Source: Alteriqipengyuania bathyomarina_B
Lineage (GTDB): Bacteria; Pseudomonadota; Alphaproteobacteria; Sphingomonadales; Sphingomonadaceae
DNA length: 64,000 bases
Assembly (NCBI RefSeq): GCF_038594605.1
Contig: NZ_JBCFZM010000001.1
Span: 620,001-684,000, forward strand
Direction of reading: 5' to 3'
Position 1 is the stretch's first letter. The number at the start of each line of letters is the position of its first letter. Both the position numbers and the translations under genes were made by a program. Shown here piece after piece: positions 16,717 through 25,782 of the stretch. The notes below the pieces were generated by a model. The model was not told where the DNA came from and did no database searches. It saw only the letters and a list, made by a program, of their open reading frames with translations.

Positions 16717-16910
16717 GCTGACACCTGCGAGGTCGAGAGAAAGCGCCTATCCTCGATCCAAGTATCCAGATCGCACCTTTTGTATCGGACAAATCGGCCG
16801 ATCTTATAGAAGTGCGGTCCCTCACCGCTTACCCGGTAGTGGGCGAGCGTTTTCGCAGAGAGGCCTACGACCTCACTAGCTTGCCCCGGCGTTAGCAATT
16901 CAGTGCTCAT
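16713..16910 (-). CDS. AlpA-like helix-turn-helix excisionase/regulator
   Basis: 65 residues forming a MerR/AlpA-type winged HTH: LTPGQASEVVGLSAKTLAHY, then RVSGEGPHFYKIGRFVRYKR and DLDTWIEDRR. The family includes satellite and prophage excisionases and activators of integrase or packaging genes. ATG at 16910 is chosen because GGAGG precedes it by six bases. The gene overlaps the next by 4 bp and lies 180 bp downstream of int, the normal place for a recombination directionality factor. Confidence 0.85.
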   Translation of the reverse strand: MSTELLTPGQASEVVGLSAKTLAHYRVSGEGPHFYKIGRFVRYKRCDLDTWIEDRRFLSTSQVSA

Positions 16911-17090
16911 CACTGCCTCCATCCTTTGCGTTTGGAAGCTAGTGGGCGGTCGCATCCCTTTGAATCGCGCAGCATCCGCAAGCTTCCCGTAGGAGACTTG
17001 TGGACCCGTTGCGAGGGGCTTTGAATTGCATCAGTAAGATTTTTAGGTGACTGTTTTTGAACGATAAACAGAGAAATGCACCGCGAAAAA

Positions 17091-18371
17091 TCAGCGGCTC
17101 TGGCTTGGCCCCAGAACTATACCGGCCACTCGAAAGGCCCATGCCTCGAGTGCCTCTCGCTTTTCGTCGGCCCAGTCGTGCCGTTGATATACACCAGCTA
17201 CACCGGCTCGTGCACCGCTGACATGATTCAGGACTGACTCTGTCACTTCGAACCTGATGCCCAGGCGCTGTAGTCCGGTGGCAACTGTGCGGCGAAGATC
17301 ATGAAGGCGCCAGTGCGCAATCGGAGGGCGCTCTGCTATGGAGGCGACCTGAGCTATTTCGCGGTCCAAACGCGCCTTGGCCTTCGAAATACCCGAAACA
17401 GGCGTCTTCCCGGTGACGGTGAACACTAGCCCGGCATTGGGCCACTCCGCAGATGTCGACAAGGCATCGAGTTCCAAAATCACCGCTGGCGCGAGCGGTA
17501 CGATGTGAGCCGCCCTGTTCTTCGCCCTCGCCGCAGGGATAATCCACACTCGCTCTCTTCGGTGCAATTCTGTCCAACTCATCCCCATAACCTCGCTTCT
17601 CCTTTGCCCCGTAAGGACGAGCAGGCGGACGATTGGGCCGAACGGGTATGACATTCTTTGAGATGCGGCCCACAGAACTGCGATCTCCTCATCGGATAGG
17701 TAGCGATCGCGACTTGGGGCCGAGTCAGGTGGAGGAAGGCGATCAAACGGATTCTCGTCGATCAGATCGCGTGCCGCTGCCCATTTCCAGAGGATGCGCG
17801 AATAGCTGTATAAGCTCCGTCGCGTGGCAACCTTTTCCGGAGGCACGCTATCGAAAAATGCTGCGAGCTGAGCCCGACTAATCTCGTCTATTCGCTGCGC
17901 TCCAAACTCCGCCCGCAGCTTAGCCGCAGCCAATTTAGCGGCTTTCAAGCTAGCTACACTGCGTGCGCGTCCGTTGTGGTGACTGTAAGAGGCCAACCAA
18001 TTTTCCGAAACTTCGGAGAAAGCGCCGTGCAGGCCCTTCAAAAACTCGGCCGTCCGCCTTTCCCCTTCCTGACGATCCAGCTCGAACGGATCTCCTCCAG
18101 TGTCAATTATCCGCCGTAGCTTGCGTGCTTGTTCGCGTGCCTGATCCGGGGTCCAATCGCCGTATTTCCCGATGCGATAACGCCTATCTGCTCGAGAGCC
18201 GCGCGGTCGATATTGCAGCACGAATATTTTGGAGCCCGCAGGCGTCACCTTGAGGCCGAACCCACTTACGCTCCCCCGGCCCGAGTCCCACAGGTAGAGG
18301 TCGGAATTCGGCTTGTCGGTCCTGGGAGTCGCGGTATCAACGGTCCGCTTCGTTATAGCGCAGGAGGGCAT
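17091..18371 (-). CDS. int: P4-type tyrosine integrase
   Basis: 426 residues. The N-terminal arm-binding part (LYLWDSGRGSVSGFGLKVTP; QYRPRGSRADRRYRIGKYG) and core-binding middle are followed by the catalytic domain: first Arg in LLVLTGQRRSEVMG near residue 255, H-x-x-R in RLHDLRRTVATG near 358, and the Tyr nucleophile in GVYQRHDW near 394. It integrates the element at tRNA-Lys. The gene lies about 150 bp from attR and reads into the element. The start at 18371 has GAGAG upstream and is next to the putative arm repeats, which could autoregulate it. Confidence 0.95.
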   Translation of the reverse strand: MPSCAITKRTVDTATPRTDKPNSDLYLWDSGRGSVSGFGLKVTPAGSKIFVLQYRPRGSRADRRYRIGKYGDWTPDQAREQARKLRRIIDTGGDPFELDRQEGERRTAEFLKGLHGAFSEVSENWLASYSHHNGRARSVASLKAAKLAAAKLRAEFGAQRIDEISRAQLAAFFDSVPPEKVATRRSLYSYSRILWKWAAARDLIDENPFDRLPPPDSAPSRDRYLSDEEIAVLWAASQRMSYPFGPIVRLLVLTGQRRSEVMGMSWTELHRRERVWIIPAARAKNRAAHIVPLAPAVILELDALSTSAEWPNAGLVFTVTGKTPVSGISKAKARLDREIAQVASIAERPPIAHWRLHDLRRTVATGLQRLGIRFEVTESVLNHVSGARAGVAGVYQRHDWADEKREALEAWAFRVAGIVLGPSQSR

Positions 18372-18382
18372 GTCTCTCGTCC

Positions 18383-18400
18383 AGTAAGTGTCTCGGTAAG
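18383..18400 (+). other. Possible integrase arm-binding repeats, right end
   Basis: AGTAAGTG (18383) and GGTAAG (18395) are 12 bp apart and match the pair at 2722-2739. They sit directly upstream of the int start, where integrase binding would also repress int. Confidence 0.4.
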
Positions 18401-18524
18401 TTTGCGCGATACACCAAGCGGGATTCGGCGGGAAGCTGCGGGGCCATACGAATTGAGGAAACCACGTTTTCCATGCGCTTGGAGGTGTTAGATGGACGAG
18501 ACAGGGTCTAGCGGGATTTGCTGC

Positions 18525-18576
18525 CAGCTGACTCTTAATCAGCGGGTCCTAGGTTCGAACCCTAGTGCGTCCACCA
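18525..18576. repeat. attR core: truncated tRNA-Lys copy
   Basis: A perfect 52-bp copy of the tRNA-Lys 3' half lacking the 5' half, so not a functional tRNA. It is the displaced chromosomal end and marks the right boundary of the element. Confidence 0.95.
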
Positions 18577-18804
18577 CCTTTTCAAAAACTTCGAGATGAT
18601 TGATTGGTGCAGCCGCCTGCGTGGGTCCAGATGGGGTCACCGGATTGTTCTGCTTTTCGCTAGGCGGCTTCGTACTCACGCCACAAAGGCCGTGGCAAAC
18701 CTCCAGTTTTGCAGCGAGAGAATTGCTTTTGGGTGAAGCCAAACGCGGCGAGAAGGCAGGAAGTTTGGCGTTGAATATGCGGCCCTAGCCGCCATAGTCG
18801 TCGC

Positions 18805-19986
18805 ATGATCAAGCCGCTCGCATATCATGAGAATATCGTCGATTGGCTCTGCACGAATGAAGACGGTGTGTGGGACTGGTTCTCGATGCGCAAGCTTCAG
18901 GACGACCAGGATACCGAGACCCGCGACCTTCTCCTGAAAGAGACCTACCGCCTCTCGCGCGAAGCCCACGGTGCGGTCTATGATTGCTGTGAAACCGCCA
19001 TGGCGAAGCTCGGGGTCGAAGCGCCGGTAACACTATACCAGGCGGGCGACGGCGCGATGAATGCGGCGTTGTTCTTTATCCCGGATGAAGTGCACATCGT
19101 GCTCTATGGCCCGGTGCTTGAGAAGCTCTCGAAGGTAGAGCTGACCGCCCTGTTCGGGCATGAGGTATCGCATTACCTCCTATGGACGCTGCAAGACCGG
19201 CGCTATCGCATCGCGCAGCAGATCATCGATGACAGCGCGCAGCAATCGGTCAGCGATTATGCGCTCTCCGAAACTGCGCGGCTCTATCGGCTTTCGACCG
19301 AGGTGTTCGCCGATCGCGGCGCGACGCTGGCCGCAGGCGGAGCGGAGCCTGCGATCGCGGTTCTGCTGAAGGTGATGACCGGGCTCGCCACGACCGATCC
19401 CACGGCTTTCCTCGAACAAGCGGCAGAACTCGACGCGAAGGGCGAGATCAACAAAAGCTCCAGCCACCCCGAAGTCTATCTGCGCGCGCTGTTTATCGAC
19501 CGCTGGGAGCGCGGCGACAGCCCGCAGCAAGAGGTCGACAGCTGGGTGCTGGCAAAGCTGAAAGGTCCGCTGGCTATCGGCAGCCTCGACCTGATCGACC
19601 AGGCCCGGCTGACGGCGACGACGCGGCAGTTCTTTTCGCTTCTGCTGTACGACACCACGCTTGCCAGCGAGATGGTGGTCACGCAGGTCAAGCAGTTCTT
19701 CCCCGATTGGCAAGCGGGGGAAACAGCTCTCGATCCGTCGTCGCTGACGGAGCTGGCGACCGACAAGAGTATCCGCGACTATCTGGTCGCGCTGATCTTC
19801 GACCTCGCCCACGCCGACCCCGACCAGACCGAAGAGATGCTCGCCCGCGGCGGCAAGTTTGCGGCCGCCATGGATTGGGAAGCCGATTACCTCGAAAATC
19901 TGAAAGCGCTGCTCAAGATGCGCAAGCCGCAGATCGACCGTGTTCTGAGCGCGTCGAAGAAAGTTGCGTGGGAGTTTGGCCGATGA
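18805..19986 (+). CDS. M48-like zinc metallopeptidase, partner of the helicase gene
   Basis: 393 residues. It has HEVSH at residues 119-123 (ALFGHEVSHYLLW) and a downstream E-x-x-x-D (STEVFADRG, Glu166 and Asp170), the zinc-binding arrangement of the M48 family. No signal peptide or clear transmembrane segment is present, unlike HtpX or Ste24, so a cytosolic peptidase is likely. Its stop overlaps the ATG of the giant helicase gene by 4 bp, so the two are produced together. It lies 229 bp beyond attR at the tRNA-Lys insertion site. The pairing suggests a protease effector or regulator of a defence module, as inference. Confidence 0.8.
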   Translation: MIKPLAYHENIVDWLCTNEDGVWDWFSMRKLQDDQDTETRDLLLKETYRLSREAHGAVYDCCETAMAKLGVEAPVTLYQAGDGAMNAALFFIPDEVHIVLYGPVLEKLSKVELTALFGHEVSHYLLWTLQDRRYRIAQQIIDDSAQQSVSDYALSETARLYRLSTEVFADRGATLAAGGAEPAIAVLLKVMTGLATTDPTAFLEQAAELDAKGEINKSSSHPEVYLRALFIDRWERGDSPQQEVDSWVLAKLKGPLAIGSLDLIDQARLTATTRQFFSLLLYDTTLASEMVVTQVKQFFPDWQAGETALDPSSLTELATDKSIRDYLVALIFDLAHADPDQTEEMLARGGKFAAAMDWEADYLENLKALLKMRKPQIDRVLSASKKVAWEFGR

Positions 19987-22900
19987 GCGCCGAGAACGAG
20001 ACGGATTCGCCGGCCGACACGCAACCAGCGATCGAAACTACGCGTGAGCCGCGCACCCTCTCCAAGGCGATGGAGGGCTATTCGGGACGCGTCCCTGAAC
20101 ATGACCTCGTCCACATGTTCGTCCCGCTGATGCGCGAAGTCGCAGCGCTTCACGCCGAAGGGCGTGTGGCGCAGATCACGCCCGACACCTTGCTGGAAGA
20201 CCCTGACGGGACGCTGAGGCTGGCGAACCCCCGGGGCTCTCCGCTGGTCGCCAATTTCGAAGCTCTGCGCGCGGTTGAACCCCGGGCCACGTCCTCGCTC
20301 AACATCGTCGGCAGTCTGGAGGTGACGAAGGACAACGCCAAGGGGGTAAGCTGGCGCGATCGGGCGGTCGCGACCGAAAACGACCCGATCAGCCGGCCGG
20401 TATACGTCGCAGGCTACCGTGCGTGGGAAAGCCTGATTGGGCATCATGACGAGCGCACCGATGTATTCTGCATCGGGCAGCTTCTCGCTGCGCTGGCTTG
20501 CGACCTCGATTTCGAGAGCGACGGCGATCTCGCCGCCTTCGCCGAAACGCGGACGAATCTCTTCCGGATCAATCCGCATCTCCATCCGGTGGTTGCCGCG
20601 CTGATCGAGAACATGACGCCGCTGGTCCGCAAGGATCGGCTGGCCGACCTTGAGGGGATCGCGGCCCGTCTGGAGAACTACCGCGAGGATAACGCGACAT
20701 TCGATCCCGTGCGTGCGCTCGACGGGGTGTCCTCGATACCGGATCGCCGCACCGCAGTGCTTACGCATCTACGCGACAGGCTGTTCGACCTCTCGCGCAG
20801 GAACAAGCTGATCCATTTCCGCCCGACCCAGGCGAGCGTGAACATGACGGTCGCGAGTGTCCCGCTGGTGATGCGGGTCGAATCGATCCGGCGGGACCAG
20901 CTTTGCACCTGGAACGACCGCTTCGCGAAGGATGTGCTCTCGACCAAAGCACAGCCGCTGGGGCGCTGGCTGCGCTTCGAGGATCAAACCTACCTGCCCT
21001 CCTCGCTGGACCGCATCCTGCAACAATCGCGCCGGGATCGCGCCGAGTACGGCTTCAGCAACCTTCGGCTGGTGGTGGCATTCCTCAACTGGACCAACCT
21101 GAAAGACGCGCCGGGCGACAAGATCAATTCGCCGCTGCTCTGGCTGCCGGTGGACGTTCACAAGAAGAAGGGTGTGCGCGACCGCTATACCTTTCAGGCG
21201 CTCGACAAGGTCGCCGAGTTCAACCCGGCGCTGCGGCATTATCTCAAGCAATTATACGATATCGACCTGCCCGAAACGGTCGATCTGTCCGAAACGAGCG
21301 TCGAGCAGATCCATGCCGATCTCGAGAGACAGATTCATACCAGCGAACCCGGCGTCACGCTCGACCTCGCGACCGCACCGTCAATCCGGCTGATCCACGA
21401 AAAAGCGGTGCAGCGGCTGCGGCAATACGAGAAGCGGCGGGGGCAAACCCAGCGACGCGCCATCGGCCGACCGGATTTCAGCTACGGCCGCGACGACTAC
21501 AAGCCGCTCGGTCGCGCGATCTTCGAACGTCAAGTGCTCATCAAACCGTTCCCGCAGCGAGAAGCTCTCGGCCTGCCGATGCCCGCTCCGCGCCCCGATT
21601 ACATGGCCGGCGCGGCGGTGAAGGAAACCGAGAAATACTCGCTCGAAAAAGAGGACAAGGGCAAGTTCGCGTGGGAGATCGACTGCGCGCAGGTGACGCT
21701 GGCGCATTTCAATTATCGCAAGATGTCGCTGGTGCGCGATTATGCCACGCTGATCGAAAGCGCCGATGAACAGCCGTCGTTCGACCGGCTGTTCTCGATT
21801 GCCCCGCGCGATGTCGATCCCAGTCCTCCCGATCCTCTATCGCTGCTCGACCAGTGGAATGTCGTCGCCTCCGACGCGACCCAGGATGCGGCGGTGGCGA
21901 TGGCGCGCAGCGGCGACAGCTTCATCATCCAGGGCCCGCCGGGCACGGGCAAATCGCAGACGATCACCAATCTGATCGCGGACTTCGCCGCGCGCGGCAA
22001 ACGGGTGCTGTTCGTGTGCGAGAAGCGCGCCGCGCTCGATGTGGTGTTCAACCGCCTCAAACAGGCGGGGCTGGAGCGGCTTTCGACGCTGATCCACGAT
22101 AGCCAGGAAGACAAGAAGGCCTTCATTCTCGATCTCAAGGATTGCTACGAGGACTGGATCAAGAACGAGAGCGGGCTCGAGCAGATTACCGTGGCGCGAG
22201 AGCGGACGGTCAAGGCGCTCGACCATCATTTCAGCCAGATCGTAGCGTTCGAAGAGGCGATGGCGGCGGTGGAAGCCGACGATGCCTTGTCGATCCGTGC
22301 GCTGATCCGTCGGCAACTGGAACTGCCCCCGGTTACGGGCGACTACCCTTTTTCGGTTCGCGAACGCCTGCCCTCGCCCGCCGCGTGGGGGCAGCACAAA
22401 TCGCTCGCCTCGCAGATCGAACAATCGATGCGGCAGAGCTTCGGCGTTACCAGCCTGTCGCAGACCCCTTTTGCGATGCTATCGGAAAGCATCGTGCGCG
22501 ATGATCGCGCTTATGCCCGAACCGAGGAGTTCATAAGCCGCGCCGAGCCGCTGGCGGATCGGCTGGCCGGACCGCATGAGCGTCTGCCCGACTTCATCAA
22601 CGCTGCGGACTTAACGTTCGGCGAACTGACGGCGTTGGCGCAGCTGTGCGACAAGGCCTTGGCCAGCAAGCTTGCCGATAATCTCGACCTGCTCGATGAA
22701 AATTCCGCCGACAGCGCCAAGCTCGCGGACTTCCGTTCGGCCCGGCAGGCGATCGAGCGCAGGCACGCCGAGGCTGCCGAAGTAGCGAGCAACTGGCACG
22801 ATCCGCTCGCGCCCGAAGATGCGGCGAACGGATTGGCCCTCGCCGAAGTCAAAGAGTCCGGTTTCTTCAAGTTTCTGAGCGGTCCGTGGCGGAGCCTGAA

Positions 22901-25478
22901 GGCGACTGTCACCGCGCGCTACGATTTCGCGGCGCATGCCGTGAAACCGAGCATCACCGAAGCGCTGAGGAAACTGGTCGCGCTGCACGCGGTCGAAGCC
23001 GAGATGCATAGGCTCGACGCCGATATGGGCGCGGCGTTCGGAACCGACGAGCCAGCTTTGCTATTGGAAATGCTCAATACGGTCACGCAAGCGCGACGCG
23101 AGGATGCGCGGATCGAGCGGTTGTTCGATCCGGCCCGGCCCGCGCATGGCGCCATTGCAGACCTTGCCGCAATGCTGCCCGACTTGCTGGCCTTGGCCGA
23201 GGCGTCCTCGGGCGCAATCGACGACGCCGACACCCGGCCGTTCGCTATCCTGGAGGAAACTCTGCGCGACATGCGCGAAGGGCTGGAGGACTTGCCCGAT
23301 CTCCTGCCGCTGCTCGCGTCTACCTACACTGCCGATCCCGCCAGCGGATATGTGCTCCGCAACATCGCGGAGACTGCGGAAGGGATAGAAGCGCTGATCG
23401 TGGACGAGGCGCTGCAGGCGACGTTTCGGACCAAGCCAGAATTGAAGCGTTTCGATGCAGCGCGGCTTGGCCAACTCGCCCGCCGCAGCGCGAAGGCCCG
23501 TGCGATTTTGGCCGAGCAGAATGCACAGGCGGTACTGGCCAAGGCCCAGAACGACTTTCTCGCCAATGTGCGCCATTCGACGCTTTCGGCATCGCAGCTC
23601 GATGCCCGGGGCAAGGCGTTCAAGAAGGCTTACGCGAATGGACGGCGTGAAGCGGAGCACGAATTTGGCAAGACCATGCGTCACCGCTCGATCCGCGACA
23701 TGGCGAGCGGCGACACCGGATTGGTGGTCGGCGATCTCAAGCCCATCTGGCTGATGAGCCCGCTCTCGGTCTCCGATACGCTTCCGCTATCGCCCGACCT
23801 GTTCGATGTCGTGATCTTCGACGAGGCGAGCCAGATCCCGGTCGAGGACGGCATTCCCGCGCTGTGCCGCGCGCCCCAGCTGATCGTGGTCGGCGATGAG
23901 ATGCAGTTGCCGCCGACCAGCTTCTTCGCCACGAGCATCGATGAAGACAGCATGGAGATCGAGGTCGAGCACGAGGGCGAAGCCTTCAACATCATGCTCG
24001 ATGCGGATAGCCTGCTGAGCCAATCCGCCCGGCACCTCCCCGCGACTTTGCTGGCATGGCACTATCGCAGCCGCTCCGAAGCGCTGATCAGCTTCTCCAA
24101 TGCCGCGTTCTACAATGGTCAGCTGGTGACGATTCCCGATCAGGCATTCCCGGTGCCTTGCGCAGAGCCTGCCCCGCTTGCCTCGGACGACGAAGCTGCC
24201 GCAGCGGTAGCGACCCGGCGACTGCGCGAGCGGCCGATCAGCATGCACACGGTTTCGGACGGGGTCTATCTCGATCGGGCCAACCAGCCCGAAGCCCGGC
24301 TGATCGCCGCCATGGTGCGTGAATTGCTGCTTCGCGGCGATGGCAAGAGCATCGGCATTGTCGCTTTCTCCGAAGCCCAACAAAGCTGCATCGAAACTGC
24401 TCTCGAACAGCTGGCGAACGAGGACAAGGCATTCGGCGCCCGGCTCGAGGACGAATTCAACCGCGAGGACGACGGGCAGTTCGATGGGCTGTTCGTCAAG
24501 AATCTCGAGAATGTGCAGGGCGATGAACGCGACATCATCATCCTGAGCGTCTGCTATGCGCCCAATGCGACAGGCAAGATGTCGATGAATTTCGGCCCGA
24601 TCAACCAGCGCGGAGGCGAGAAGCGGCTCAATGTAATCTTCAGCCGCGCGCGCCACCACATGGCGGTGGTTTCGACCATCGAACCCGAGGCGATCACCAA
24701 CACCCATAATGATGGGGCGATGGCGTTGCGCACCTTCCTCGCTTTTGCCCGCGCGCGTGCCATCGGCGATGCCGAACTCGGCCGCTCGGCGCTCGCCTCG
24801 ATCAATCCGAACGCCCGCACGATCTTTGCAGCTGCCCCTCCCGCAGACCCGCTGCGCAGCGCCATCGCTCAGGAGCTTGCCATGCGCGGGCACGATGTCG
24901 CCGAATATGTTGGCGGGGCAAGCTTCCGCTGCGACCTCGCAATCGTGGCGCAGGACAAGGCCGACTTTGCGCTGGGCATCCTGATCGACGGGGGAACGCT
25001 GGACAGTGCGCGGCGGATCTACGAGCGGTTCGTCTTCAAGCCCGCGATTCTGCGCGCCTTCGGGTGGAAAGTGGTCGATATTCCCTCGCATTCATGGCGC
25101 CAGGACAAGGACGGCGTCATCGCCATGATCGAGGCCGAGCTGAAGCGTACGGATGCCGCACCGGCGGACGATGATCCGTTCACCGATATTCCAAGCCCGG
25201 CGCAGGTCAGCGTCCCGAGTACCAAGCCGAGGAAGCCGCTAACCGAAGAGGTGGCTCCACCGGCGAGCGACGATTGGCAGACCTTCCGTTTCCAGCAGGG
25301 TAATTCGGACAAGTTCTGGCGGATCGCGCTTCGGGGGAGCGATGTGGTCGTCAACTACGGTCGCAGCGGGACGAAAGGGCAAAGCGTCACCAAAACCTAC
25401 GAAGACGGGGCCCGCGCGAGCCATGAGAAGAACAAGCTGATCATGGAAAAAACACGCAAGGGCTACGTCGAGGAATGA
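19983..25478 (+). CDS. Pseudokinase-DUF4011-SF1 helicase-nuclease-like-WGR protein, candidate defence effector
   Basis: 1831 residues. Residues 40-230 resemble the C-lobe of a protein kinase (DERTDVFCIGQLLA at 156-169), but HRD and DFG equivalents are replaced and no N-lobe is seen. DUF4011 follows (LFDLSRRNKLIHF, 267-279). The COG1112-like SF1 helicase has Walker A GPPGTGKS (651-658), Walker B FDEAS (Asp1280), GDEMQLPP and the arginine motif FSRARHH. Residues about 1610-1720 look like a restriction-endonuclease fold (FRCDLAIVAQ, ILIDGG). The C-terminus is a WGR domain (NYGRSGTKGQ, 1791-1800). The start overlaps the peptidase gene. The architecture recalls Mokosh-type and related COG1112 defence proteins but lacks PLD. 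Confidence 0.85.
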   Translation: MSAENETDSPADTQPAIETTREPRTLSKAMEGYSGRVPEHDLVHMFVPLMREVAALHAEGRVAQITPDTLLEDPDGTLRLANPRGSPLVANFEALRAVEPRATSSLNIVGSLEVTKDNAKGVSWRDRAVATENDPISRPVYVAGYRAWESLIGHHDERTDVFCIGQLLAALACDLDFESDGDLAAFAETRTNLFRINPHLHPVVAALIENMTPLVRKDRLADLEGIAARLENYREDNATFDPVRALDGVSSIPDRRTAVLTHLRDRLFDLSRRNKLIHFRPTQASVNMTVASVPLVMRVESIRRDQLCTWNDRFAKDVLSTKAQPLGRWLRFEDQTYLPSSLDRILQQSRRDRAEYGFSNLRLVVAFLNWTNLKDAPGDKINSPLLWLPVDVHKKKGVRDRYTFQALDKVAEFNPALRHYLKQLYDIDLPETVDLSETSVEQIHADLERQIHTSEPGVTLDLATAPSIRLIHEKAVQRLRQYEKRRGQTQRRAIGRPDFSYGRDDYKPLGRAIFERQVLIKPFPQREALGLPMPAPRPDYMAGAAVKETEKYSLEKEDKGKFAWEIDCAQVTLAHFNYRKMSLVRDYATLIESADEQPSFDRLFSIAPRDVDPSPPDPLSLLDQWNVVASDATQDAAVAMARSGDSFIIQGPPGTGKSQTITNLIADFAARGKRVLFVCEKRAALDVVFNRLKQAGLERLSTLIHDSQEDKKAFILDLKDCYEDWIKNESGLEQITVARERTVKALDHHFSQIVAFEEAMAAVEADDALSIRALIRRQLELPPVTGDYPFSVRERLPSPAAWGQHKSLASQIEQSMRQSFGVTSLSQTPFAMLSESIVRDDRAYARTEEFISRAEPLADRLAGPHERLPDFINAADLTFGELTALAQLCDKALASKLADNLDLLDENSADSAKLADFRSARQAIERRHAEAAEVASNWHDPLAPEDAANGLALAEVKESGFFKFLSGPWRSLKATVTARYDFAAHAVKPSITEALRKLVALHAVEAEMHRLDADMGAAFGTDEPALLLEMLNTVTQARREDARIERLFDPARPAHGAIADLAAMLPDLLALAEASSGAIDDADTRPFAILEETLRDMREGLEDLPDLLPLLASTYTADPASGYVLRNIAETAEGIEALIVDEALQATFRTKPELKRFDAARLGQLARRSAKARAILAEQNAQAVLAKAQNDFLANVRHSTLSASQLDARGKAFKKAYANGRREAEHEFGKTMRHRSIRDMASGDTGLVVGDLKPIWLMSPLSVSDTLPLSPDLFDVVIFDEASQIPVEDGIPALCRAPQLIVVGDEMQLPPTSFFATSIDEDSMEIEVEHEGEAFNIMLDADSLLSQSARHLPATLLAWHYRSRSEALISFSNAAFYNGQLVTIPDQAFPVPCAEPAPLASDDEAAAAVATRRLRERPISMHTVSDGVYLDRANQPEARLIAAMVRELLLRGDGKSIGIVAFSEAQQSCIETALEQLANEDKAFGARLEDEFNREDDGQFDGLFVKNLENVQGDERDIIILSVCYAPNATGKMSMNFGPINQRGGEKRLNVIFSRARHHMAVVSTIEPEAITNTHNDGAMALRTFLAFARARAIGDAELGRSALASINPNARTIFAAAPPADPLRSAIAQELAMRGHDVAEYVGGASFRCDLAIVAQDKADFALGILIDGGTLDSARRIYERFVFKPAILRAFGWKVVDIPSHSWRQDKDGVIAMIEAELKRTDAAPADDDPFTDIPSPAQVSVPSTKPRKPLTEEVAPPASDDWQTFRFQQGNSDKFWRIALRGSDVVVNYGRSGTKGQSVTKTYEDGARASHEKNKLIMEKTRKGYVEE

Positions 25479-25782
25479 TGTGCCGAGTTGCTTTTTTTCG
25501 CGCGATCGGGCTCATTTCATGAGGTTGTGAGGCCTATTCGGTTTCCAGCCCAGTGGGAGAAGTCAACGAAGATCGGTCGGAAAGCGACGCGGCGACGCGG
25601 CGCGAAAACGTGTTGCGAGGTAACGCGTCCATACCACGCCGGGAGACCGGTATCGGTAGCTCCTGCGACTGCGGTGTCGCGAGAACTCGTATTCGCGCCT
25701 GAGCCGTTACGCACGGCCCGATGTCGTGGTGTACGTTCTCCCGACCGCATGCCCCAAATCGGGTGCCCGGCATAAAGCTACG
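25479..25782. other. Intergenic gap, nothing recognised
   Basis: 304 bp between two convergent genes, the helicase and the aminotransferase. Frames on both strands are short, Arg/Cys-rich and without a ribosome-binding site. No clear terminator hairpin, repeat or RNA gene is visible. Confidence 0.5.

Noticed and set aside
18525..18576. Second tRNA-Lys gene
   Set aside because: Only the 3' half is present; acceptor 5' strand and D arm are missing, so it is the attR remnant.
25488..25775. A 95-codon plus-strand frame and a 77-codon minus-strand frame in the gap after the helicase
   Set aside because: Both are Arg/Pro/Cys-rich without ribosome-binding sites and overlap each other; no evidence for either.
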